Source of the DNA: Streptomyces sp. CNQ085
GTDB taxonomy: Bacteria; Actinomycetota; Actinomycetes; Streptomycetales; Streptomycetaceae
Direction: 5' to 3'
NCBI RefSeq assembly: GCF_022614595.1
Contig: NZ_JAJFAU010000024.1
Span: 1-42,255 of the forward strand
DNA length: 42,255 bases
In this document: positions 35,973-42,255 of the stretch, piece after piece
How the letters are laid out: the number at the start of each line of letters is the position of its first letter
Numbering within the stretch: the stretch's first letter is position 1
Program-made: the position numbers and the translations under genes
Notes under the pieces: model-generated
Seen by the model: only the letters and a program-made list of their open reading frames with translations
Database searches by the model: none
Told to the model about the DNA's origin: nothing

Positions 35973-36321
35973 GCAGTACATCCTCGAGAAGTTGTCTGGG
36001 GACGCGCTCGGCGCTCGGCACCGGAGCACGGGTCAGGATCATTCCGTTTTCGGCCAGTTCGGCGAGCAGCCCGCGCACGATCCCCAGAGGGAGGCCGAGG
36101 TGCCCGGCGATCTCGATGACCGAGAGGTAGCCGCCCACGCACAGTTCCAGGACGCTGCGGCTCTCCGGGGAGACCACCCACCTGTCGGTCGCGTCATCGG
36201 CGGCCATGATCAGCGTCGTCACCGAGAACTCCCGTTCCGAGGGGATCTCACGGCCGCCCGTGATGACGTAGGGACGTACTAATCTTCCGGTCGCCTCGAA
36301 GGCCGGGTCTTCAGTGCTCAC
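35947..36321 (-). CDS. cvnC: Conservon DUF742 protein CvnC
   Basis: A 124-residue DUF742 protein with the family blocks LVRPYVITGGREIP, FSVTTLIMAA, VLELCVGGYLSVIEIAGHLGLPLGIVRGLLAELAENGMI (a winged-helix-like segment) and LLEDVLHGLRARF. It acts with CvnB in the G-protein-like complex. The start is GTG 36321, overlapping the cvnB stop as GTGA. No membrane segment is present. Confidence 0.93.
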   Translation of the reverse strand: MSTEDPAFEATGRLVRPYVITGGREIPSEREFSVTTLIMAADDATDRWVVSPESRSVLELCVGGYLSVIEIAGHLGLPLGIVRGLLAELAENGMILTRAPVPSAERVPRQLLEDVLHGLRARFA

Positions 36322-36719
36322 GTCTCATCAGCCATCTCGCGAGCCGGGGTGGTCATCTCTCCGCCGAGGCTCTGCACGAGCTGGTGCATACGGAAGGTGA
36401 TCCCCTCCATGTCGACGTCCGTCGAGGCCGAGACGGCCAGGTACGCCCCGCTGCCGGCCGCCACGAGGAACAGCCATCCGTGGTCGAACTCGACCACCGT
36501 CTGACGCCACCGCGAATCCCCCTCGGAGCCCACGAAGCCCGCCGTGGAACGGCTGATCGACTGCAGGGCACTCATCGCCGCGGCCGTCCTGTCGGCCAGA
36601 TCGGGGTGAAGGGCCTCGGTCATGCCTCGCTTGAGACCATCGGCCGAGACGAGCAGCGCGTGCCGCGCGCCGGGCACCTTCAGGATGTTCGTGAGCATCC
36701 ATGACAGGTCTTCCTGCAT
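36318..36719 (-). CDS. cvnB: Conservon roadblock/LC7 protein CvnB
   Basis: A 133-residue roadblock/LC7 protein (MQEDLSWMLTNILKVPGARHALLVSADGLKRGMTEAL ... DVDMEGITFRMHQLVQSLG). Roadblock proteins commonly regulate small GTPases, here CvnD. The start is ATG 36719, overlapping the cvnA stop as ATGA; the longer frame upstream is a shadow of cvnA. Length and motifs are standard for the family. Confidence 0.94.
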   Translation of the reverse strand: MQEDLSWMLTNILKVPGARHALLVSADGLKRGMTEALHPDLADRTAAAMSALQSISRSTAGFVGSEGDSRWRQTVVEFDHGWLFLVAAGSGAYLAVSASTDVDMEGITFRMHQLVQSLGGEMTTPAREMADET

Positions 36720-37894
36720 CAAGAGTCCTGTCCTTCCTGATTCGTCACGGGGAGCTGTCGGCCTGTCCGCGTACCCCTCTGCAGCGCCGCCATCCTGGCG
36801 GCGGCGGACTCCACGTTCTGCCCGGGCTGCCTGTCGGTCTCCGGGGAGGCGGTGTGCACGAGGGTGATGGGGGCCTTGCGCTCGCCCCTCTTGGGCAGGC
36901 CGTTGGCGGTGCGGTCGCCGGAGAGCTGCTGCGCGGCCGGGGCGTTCCGCGGGGTGGCGTCCATGGCTGGTGTACTCCTCCGCTCGGTGTACTCCGTCGT
37001 CAGGAGCCCCTCGGGAAGGCGCAGGATGGCCCGCGCACCGCCAAAGGGAGAAGTGGTGCTGACGTCCACGGCGAAGCCGAAACGACGCGCCAGTTCGGCC
37101 ACCACGGGGAACCCGAACTGCGGAGGGTTGCCGAGTTCGGACAGACCGGGCCGGTGCTCGCCCGAGAAGAGTTCCGCGGCCTTCTGCTTCCTCTCCGGGC
37201 TCAGACCCGGGCCGGCGTCGTCGATGACGACGCACAGCCCCTGGTGGACGGGCTGGAGGTTCACCTCGATCGTGCTCTCGGGGCGCGAGTAGCTCGCGGC
37301 GTTGGCGAGCAGCTCGGCGACGGCCAGAGCGACACCGTCCACCGCGGCGGGGACGATGGCGAAGTTGGTCTGGGAGCGGATCTGCACCCGGTCGAAGGGG
37401 CCGATCTGGCCCTGGGCACTGCGGATCACGTCATGGACCGACGCGGGCTCCCTGCGCCGCCCGGGGAACCCGCCGCACAGGATCGTGATGCCCAGTGCGC
37501 GCCGGGCGAACTGGGCGTTGGCACGGTCCACCTCCAGCAGCGACTGGAGGATCTTGTGGCCGCCGTACTCCTGCTCCAGCCGGTCCAGTATGAGCTGCTG
37601 CTCGCCGGCGAGGAGACGGAGGGTCTGCATGGCGGACTTGAGGACCGCGGAGATCTTCCCGTCGGTGATATCCCTGACCTCCCTGGCGGCCTCCTCGGCG
37701 CTGTCCTCGGCCCTGGCCAGCCTTTTCCGGGTTTCCGCCAGATCCTTCTCCAGTTCTCCGACGCGGTTCTTCTTCAGCGTTAAATCGCTGGCCAACTGCC
37801 GGGCGCGCCGCCTACTCAGGAAGAATACGACTGTGACGACAAGCGCCACAGCAGCCAGACCCCAGAATACCGGGTCCGTGAAGTAATGTGCCAT
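36719..37894 (-). CDS. cvnA: Conservon sensor-kinase-like protein CvnA (short form)
   Basis: A 391-residue membrane protein with one N-terminal transmembrane helix (residues about 8-27) and then a basic SRRRAR stretch facing the cytoplasm. A coiled coil follows (about 35-80), then a HATPase_c domain with the N-box ELLANAASYSRP, DDAGPGLSPER and FGFPVVAELARRFG, and a disordered Pro/Arg-rich tail. Most CvnA proteins are far larger and carry an extracytoplasmic sensor; this one has none. Where others have a DH pair in the dimerisation helix, this reads LEVDRANAQFARRA, so no phospho-acceptor His is evident. Codon 38 (37781-37783) is TTA, placing the whole operon potentially under bldA control. It is the first gene of cvnABCDE-P450-crotonase. 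Confidence 0.9.
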   Translation of the reverse strand: MAHYFTDPVFWGLAAVALVVTVVFFLSRRRARQLASDLTLKKNRVGELEKDLAETRKRLARAEDSAEEAAREVRDITDGKISAVLKSAMQTLRLLAGEQQLILDRLEQEYGGHKILQSLLEVDRANAQFARRALGITILCGGFPGRRREPASVHDVIRSAQGQIGPFDRVQIRSQTNFAIVPAAVDGVALAVAELLANAASYSRPESTIEVNLQPVHQGLCVVIDDAGPGLSPERKQKAAELFSGEHRPGLSELGNPPQFGFPVVAELARRFGFAVDVSTTSPFGGARAILRLPEGLLTTEYTERRSTPAMDATPRNAPAAQQLSGDRTANGLPKRGERKAPITLVHTASPETDRQPGQNVESAAARMAALQRGTRTGRQLPVTNQEGQDS

Positions 37895-38326
37895 GAGCTC
37901 TCTCTGTTTAACGAGGGGTCATGATTAAGGCTGCGTTTCGCTTGTATCGCAGGAAACGCAGAAGCGCACCGGCACGCCGCGATCCCCCCGCCGCGCCCGC
38001 TACGTGCTCAACCCGGCCAAGCGTAGCCGCTGCGGAGCCGGCCGTTCCGCACGGTCAGGAACCCACCCCCACGGTGCACTTGGCGGCCCGGGTACCGGCG
38101 AGCCGGGTACTGGCGAGCAAGCGCGTCGATCTTAGCACCGCACGTCCTACTGCCGTTTTTGAGGAGTCGGGCCATTTCGCCATCACGGGCATATTCACCT
38201 ACCACTTACCTTTTGGGCGTTTTGCTTCTCCGTCCGCCCGGTGAGGGCGGGGCCGCGATGCCGGGCGATGCCGAGTGCGACTCGGCCGTCATCATCACTT
38301 TTCAGACGGAATTCACAGGAGATCTG
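37895..38326. other. Intergenic region upstream of the conservon
   Basis: It contains the inverted repeat at 37931-37961 and a locally AT-richer segment near 38150-38235 that may hold the minus-strand conservon promoter. A 65-codon minus-strand frame (38008-38205) has an ATG but no convincing ribosome-binding site or recognisable product, and I do not call it. An AGGAG at 38317-38321 belongs to the plus-strand MFS remnant. Confidence 0.4.
37931..37961. repeat. Inverted repeat in the cvnA leader
   Basis: CTGCGTTTC and GAAACGCAG are perfect 9-bp arms around a 13-nt spacer, 36 bases before the cvnA ATG. It could be an operator for a dimeric regulator or an mRNA hairpin shielding the start region. 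Confidence 0.45.
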
Positions 38327-38943
38327 TTGAGCAGCGACCACACCCCGCGTCCGGGCCCGGCGACCGGCACCGCCGCGCCGGGCGGACTCACCGCTCTTCT
38401 GGGCTGTGCCGCGCTGTTGCTCGGAAGCTTCGGCGACGAGATGGCGCAGGTCACCTTCGCCCTCACCCTGACCGAGGATCCCTCACCGGCGGTGATGTCG
38501 GCGCTGCTGGCGAGCGGGCTGACCGGAGGCGTGGCCGCGAGCCCCTGCGCTCCGCCGCTGCTGACCCGGATCGGCGTACGGGCCCTGATCGTCGCGGTCT
38601 TCACGGCCGAGAGCCTGGTCATCGTGGCCGCGGGGCTGCACGACGGCTTCGCCGGCTACACGCTGGCCGCCTTCGCCCTGGGCTTCCTCGGTTCGCTGCT
38701 GTGGTCGGCCGTGATGGTGCTCGTGCCGTCCCTGGCCCCCCGGAGAGCGGACCTCGGCCGGATGAACCGGGCGGTGCAGACGGTGCGCAACCTGGGCTAC
38801 GTCGTGGGTCCCGCGCTCGGCGGCGTGCTGTACGCGAGAACCCAGGGGATCGCGGCGCTGTGGCCGGCGTCGCGGGCGCGCTGCTGAACCGCGGAGTCCG
38901 GGCGCCATCGACCCACGGAAGGGACGAGCAAGCACATGCCTGA
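38327..38943 (+). pseudogene. Truncated MFS transporter
   Basis: A TTG start at 38327 with AGGAG 5 bases upstream begins a frame that resembles the N-terminal half of a major-facilitator exporter (GCAALLLGSFGDEMAQVTFALTLTEDPSPAVMSALLASGLTG, then VLVPSLAPRRADLGRMNRAVQTVRNLGYVVGPALGGVLYARTQG). The family motif DxxGRMNRA is present. The frame stops at 38887 after only about five membrane segments. A shift of frame near 38860 would read VAGVAGALLNRGVRAPST to a stop at 38943, as if a deletion joined the middle of the gene to unrelated sequence. Intact MFS proteins have about 400 residues and 12 helices. It is probably non-functional. Confidence 0.65.
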
Positions 38944-38986
38944 GGGAACCAGCCGCCACGGAATCATGGCCTCCTGTGGGCGCTGC

Positions 38987-39988
38987 TCAGTCGCCGACCA
39001 CCCCGGCGTCGATACGCCTGCCGCGCGAGGCGTCCACCACGACGGGGACGCCGTCGGGGATCCGTCCCTCCAGCCGGTCGAGCAGGGACCGCACCGGCGG
39101 GAGCTCCCCGGGCACACGGACGTGGACGTGCATCGTGCGGGAGACCGCGTCGACTTTCGTGACGGACGCGCCGGGCTCGTCGGCGAGCCACTGCCGCGCC
39201 GCGTCCTTGGTCCGGCCCGTCCAGGTGTCGAGCAGGAACGTGAGGGCGGTGTTGGCCGTCAGCGGCACGACCACGAGGGTGAACAGCAGGGCCATGGCCG
39301 CGTACGCGCGGGGGGCCGGACGCCCGGAGGCCCGGCCCGTCTCCGTGCCGTAGCCGAGCGAGGCGAAGACCACCATCCCGCCGAAGACCAGGGCGAAGAG
39401 GTTGGAGACGAACAGCACCAGCGCGCCCAGCGCGAGCCATCCGGACAGGTGCCCCAGGCACACCCCCACCACCGTCAGGGGCGGGACGAGGGAGATGGCG
39501 ATCGCCACGCCGGGCAGCACGGCGCCGACATCCCGGCGGGCCTGGGCCACCGCGCCGGCGAAGCCGGTGGCCAGGGCGGCGACCAGGTCCATCAGGCCCG
39601 GTGAGGTGCGCGAGGAGATCTGGCTGTTGGACAGCAGGTCGTAGTCGCCGGGCAGGGGCGCCGACATGGCCATCCCGAGCACGACCACCAGCAGGCCCGC
39701 CAGGACGACGACCCTGACCGATCCGGTGCGGCGGCGCCGCACCGACCCCAGGGCGATGCCCATGATCGGCGTGGACAGGGGGGCGATGATCATCGCCCCG
39801 ATCACGGTCGCCGCCGAGTCCGTGAGCACTCCGCCGCCCGCGATCACCGAGGACAGCGTCAGCATGGTCCAGAAGGCCGAGCGTTTGGAGGCGGCGTCCC
39901 CGACGGACAGATCCAGGGCCTGGGCCAGCTCGTCCATCGAGCGGCGCTGGGAGGCGGGCAGGACACGGGCGCGGATTCCACTGATCAC
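38987..39988 (-). CDS. DUF389 integral membrane protein
   Basis: A 333-residue membrane protein of the DUF389 family. Diagnostic segments are FWTMLTLSSVIAGGGVLTDSAATVIGAMIIAPLSTPIMGIALG, then GVAIAISLVPPLTVVGVCLGHLSGWLALGALVLFVSNLFALVFGGMVVF. There are about six transmembrane helices, then a cytoplasmic C-terminal domain of about 90 residues (GASVTKVDAVSRTMHVHVRVPGELPPV). The start is GTG 39988. The family has no established function, though it is often linked to small-molecule or ion transport. It stands alone: a broken MFS gene lies downstream in the opposite orientation and a terminator separates it from the cellulase gene upstream. Confidence 0.87.
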   Translation of the reverse strand: MISGIRARVLPASQRRSMDELAQALDLSVGDAASKRSAFWTMLTLSSVIAGGGVLTDSAATVIGAMIIAPLSTPIMGIALGSVRRRRTGSVRVVVLAGLLVVVLGMAMSAPLPGDYDLLSNSQISSRTSPGLMDLVAALATGFAGAVAQARRDVGAVLPGVAIAISLVPPLTVVGVCLGHLSGWLALGALVLFVSNLFALVFGGMVVFASLGYGTETGRASGRPAPRAYAAMALLFTLVVVPLTANTALTFLLDTWTGRTKDAARQWLADEPGASVTKVDAVSRTMHVHVRVPGELPPVRSLLDRLEGRIPDGVPVVVDASRGRRIDAGVVGD

Positions 39989-40053
39989 ACCCTCAAAGCA
40001 AGCACGGCGGACGCTCCCGCGGGCGGCGGGACACGGGTGGACGCGCGTTCGCT

Positions 40054-40097
40054 CCGGCGCCCCGCCCCCGCTGGGAGAGGCGGGGGCGGGGCGCCGG
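40054..40097 (-). terminator. Strong terminator of the cellulase gene
   Basis: A perfect 18-bp inverted repeat (arms 40054-40071 and 40080-40097, loop TGGGAGAG) starts 41 bases after the cellulase stop codon. It is nearly all G and C and very stable. Confidence 0.8.
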
Positions 40098-40137
40098 CGG
40101 GCGGCTCGGCGTCACCCGGTACCGCGCACGGCGCCGG

Positions 40138-42255
40138 TCAGTGCGGCTCGGTGCCCCACGCGGCGTCCCCGGCGAGGGAGGCGGTGATCGCCGGCGCCTC
40201 GGCGTAGGAGGCGGAGGCGGCGTGGCTGTGGTCGTCCGTCTCGTCGAACGCCGACCAGTCGGCCTTGCTCATCCGGACCTGGATGTCCCCGGTGTCCGCG
40301 CCGGGGGCGAGGCCGCCTCCGGTGAAGCCGACCTCGAGGTAGGCGTCCGCCCCGTCCACGGGGGTGTCGAGTTCGACCACGCGCAGCTCCAGGTTGGAGC
40401 ATCCCACGACGGCCCAGTCGCACCACGCGCCCACGGAGGAGCCGCCGTCCCGGGTGAACCAGTAGCGCACCACGACATCGGCCAGGTCGACCTGCGGGCC
40501 GCCGCTGTTGACGACCTTCAGGTGCGGCCGTATCGCGTTGTCCCGGGGGTCGTCGCTGTTGCGGTGCAGGACCGTCAGGTCACCGCTGGGCACGCCGGGC
40601 GCCCCGGTGGTGACGGTCAGCGGGACGGACGCCGCCGACACGTTGCCCGCGGCGTCGCGGGCCCGCACCGTGTAGACGTACTCGGTCTCGGCGTCGAGGC
40701 CGCGGTCGGTGAAGGAGGTGCCCCGCACCCCGCTCGCCACCTCGACGCCGTCGCGGTGCACGCTGTAGTCGACGACCCGTACGTTGTCGGTGGCCGGCCG
40801 CCAGCTCAGGGAGACCCGGGAGGCCGTCGCCTCCGCGGCGAGGCCGCCGGGCGCCGTGGGCGCCTCGGTGTCGGGTCCGGGCTGCTCGCCGGACGCCTCG
40901 GCCAGGCTGATGCCGGTGGTGCTGTCCATACCGCCCAGGGGCACCTGGTGGTCGAGGCTGACGAACTTGCCGTCCTGCTGCCACAGGGCCGGCTTCAGGA
41001 AGCCGTACTTCTCCTCGTCCCATGTGATCCAGTCGCTGTTCAGCAGCCCCCCGGTGTCACCCGAGTTCGGGTTGAGGACCCAGAAGGTGTGGTGCAGCCG
41101 TTCCTCGGTGATCAGGGCCCGGAGCGCCGTCATCCACTTCTGGTTGGGCCCGCCGTCCAGGAAGCCGCCCCACTCGCCGATGAGCAGCGGGGAGGTGTTC
41201 TCCTTGTGCAGGTAGAGCCAGTTGGGGTCCCACACGTCCGCTTCGAGCGTCTCCCGGTTCCACTCCCCCTCGAACCACGGCTGCAGGTGGACCAGCGGGC
41301 CGTAGTCGTGCGGGGAGTAGAGGAGCTGGTCCTGGTGCTCGCCGAGGTCCACCGGGTGGTCGCGCACGCCGCGCAGGTTGCCGCCCCACCAGTTGTTGTG
41401 GAAGGCCTTGGGGTCCTCGGAGTCCCAGCTCTTCCCGTCCTTGGGGTAGGTCTCGATCCCCTCGCACAGGATGAGCACCTTGGGGTTGATGTCCAGGATG
41501 CGCCGGCCTGCCGTCTCGCAGGCGTGCTTGAAGTTGTCGACGTCCTCGCTGCCGTCCCACTTGGCGCGCGGGGAGTCGTCGAACTGGCCGTGCGGCTCGT
41601 TCTCGATGTCCATCGCGACGACGGTGTCGTTGTCCTTGTACCGCTCGGCGGCCCACTCCCACGACTGGTAGAACAGCTCGGGTGTGATGGAGCCCTTCCA
41701 CCAGACCGGGTAGATGTGCCCGGTGTTGTCCGCCTCCGGGCTGTGGGCGTCCAGCATGACCTTGAGCCCGTACTGTTCGCACAGATCGAGCCAGTAGTCG
41801 AAGATCTCCAGGGTCGTCATGCCCTCGAGTTCGGGGTTGGCGGAGAGGTTGATTCCCATGGCCGGCGGCAGGTCCCCCGCCCTCCACTCGAGCAGCAGCT
41901 GGGTGGAGACGGGCACCCGGACGATGTTGATGCCGCGCTCGGCCATCTGCCGGGTGACGGTCTCGATGTTGGCGGTCCACAGTCCGTGGAACACACGCTC
42001 GGAGGTGTTGAAGCCGAACCAGTTGGTGCCCGTCAGCCAGACGGGTTTGCCGGCCTCGTCGACGATCTGGTTGCCCTCGGTGTGCAGCCAGTCCTCCTGG
42101 GGGACGGCCGCCACGGCGGCCGTTTCGGGGTCGCCGCCGGACGCGGCGGCGGTGACGGCCGGGTCGGCGTTGTCCGCCACCATGCCGAAGGCGTCGCCGC
42201 CCAGCCGTTCGGCGGCCTCGGTCACCGTCTGCCCGCTCCGGCCGGTGACGATCAC
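40138..42255 (-). CDS. GH5 cellulase with Fn3 and CBM3-like domains, 5' end outside window
   Basis: A partial frame, 705 residues visible. From about residue 55 it is a glycoside hydrolase family 5 endoglucanase (WLTGTNWFGFNTSERVFHGLW) with acid/base Glu in MDIENEPHG (about 217) and nucleophile Glu in LLIGEWGGF (about 358). A fibronectin type III domain follows (about 460-550, DTEAPTAPGGLAAEATASRVSLSWRPATDN). A C-terminal cellulose-binding module resembling CBM3 ends it (about 560-690, DLTVLHRNSDDPRDNAIRPHLKVVNSGG, CDWAVVGCSNLELRVV). It would be secreted to degrade cellulose. The first 40 visible residues (VIVTGRSGQTVTEAAERLGGDAFGMVADNADPAV) look like a short-chain dehydrogenase, not a signal peptide or a carbohydrate-binding module. 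Either the gene is a fusion or a rearrangement lies at the edge. The true start is not in the window. Confidence 0.85.
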   Translation of the reverse strand: MIVTGRSGQTVTEAAERLGGDAFGMVADNADPAVTAAASGGDPETAAVAAVPQEDWLHTEGNQIVDEAGKPVWLTGTNWFGFNTSERVFHGLWTANIETVTRQMAERGINIVRVPVSTQLLLEWRAGDLPPAMGINLSANPELEGMTTLEIFDYWLDLCEQYGLKVMLDAHSPEADNTGHIYPVWWKGSITPELFYQSWEWAAERYKDNDTVVAMDIENEPHGQFDDSPRAKWDGSEDVDNFKHACETAGRRILDINPKVLILCEGIETYPKDGKSWDSEDPKAFHNNWWGGNLRGVRDHPVDLGEHQDQLLYSPHDYGPLVHLQPWFEGEWNRETLEADVWDPNWLYLHKENTSPLLIGEWGGFLDGGPNQKWMTALRALITEERLHHTFWVLNPNSGDTGGLLNSDWITWDEEKYGFLKPALWQQDGKFVSLDHQVPLGGMDSTTGISLAEASGEQPGPDTEAPTAPGGLAAEATASRVSLSWRPATDNVRVVDYSVHRDGVEVASGVRGTSFTDRGLDAETEYVYTVRARDAAGNVSAASVPLTVTTGAPGVPSGDLTVLHRNSDDPRDNAIRPHLKVVNSGGPQVDLADVVVRYWFTRDGGSSVGAWCDWAVVGCSNLELRVVELDTPVDGADAYLEVGFTGGGLAPGADTGDIQVRMSKADWSAFDETDDHSHAASASYAEAPAITASLAGDAAWGTEPH

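Noticed and set aside
38008..38205. 65-codon minus-strand frame in the cvnA upstream region
   Set aside because: It has an ATG but no convincing ribosome-binding site, no recognisable domain, and overlaps the likely promoter/leader.

Overview
This is high-GC actinobacterial DNA, very probably from a Streptomyces. The evidence is strong third-position GC, frequent GTG and TTG starts with 4-base overlaps, rare TTA codons, a conservon, a Tat lipoprotein sugar-binding subunit with no dedicated ATPase gene, and a gene order (xylFGH / ROK regulator / ngcEFG / aconitase / MurA-like) that I recall from the S. coelicolor chromosome around SCO5998-SCO6011. That match is from memory and was not searched.

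Region 1 (1-13.8 kb) looks like conserved chromosomal core. On the minus strand, reading right to left, it holds: a divergent promoter region; aconitase (acnA); the ngcEFG transporter for N-acetylglucosamine or chitobiose; a ROK-family regulator (rok7B7-like); and the xylFGH sugar transporter. On the plus strand, divergent from acnA, is a MurA-family enolpyruvyl transferase fused to an N-terminal XRE helix-turn-helix. Near-identical inverted repeats sit in both the acnA promoter and the promoter of the HTH-MurA gene. I also see candidate sites for the ROK regulator (a 13/13 match to the consensus I remember, in front of xylF) and for DasR (in front of ngcE).

Region 2 (13.8-21.5 kb) is a five-gene minus-strand defence island. 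It contains a Gabija pair (GajA OLD-type ATPase/TOPRIM nuclease and GajB UvrD-like helicase), then a DUF262 protein, a DUF3696-type AAA ATPase and an unfamiliar third protein. Most junctions are GTGA or longer overlaps.

Region 3 (21.7-31.4 kb) is a compact polyketide locus: one very large reducing PKS (KS-AT-DH-cMT-psiKR-ER-KR-ACP, no thioesterase) preceded by an extended SDR/reductase with a TTA codon. An IS5-like element with a decayed transposase and a 98-residue passenger gene lies immediately beyond the PKS stop codon, bounded by CTAG.

Region 4 (31.7-38 kb) is a conservon operon on the minus strand: cvnA-B-C-D, a CYP157-like P450 with ExxW instead of ExxR, a second conventional P450, and a crotonase. 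cvnA has a TTA codon and lacks a sensor domain.

Region 5 (38.3-42.3 kb) holds a truncated MFS transporter remnant, a DUF389 membrane protein, a strong terminator hairpin, and a GH5 cellulase with Fn3 and CBM3-like domains that runs off the right edge. The cellulase's visible N-terminus looks like part of a short-chain dehydrogenase. No tRNA, rRNA or CRISPR array was seen.
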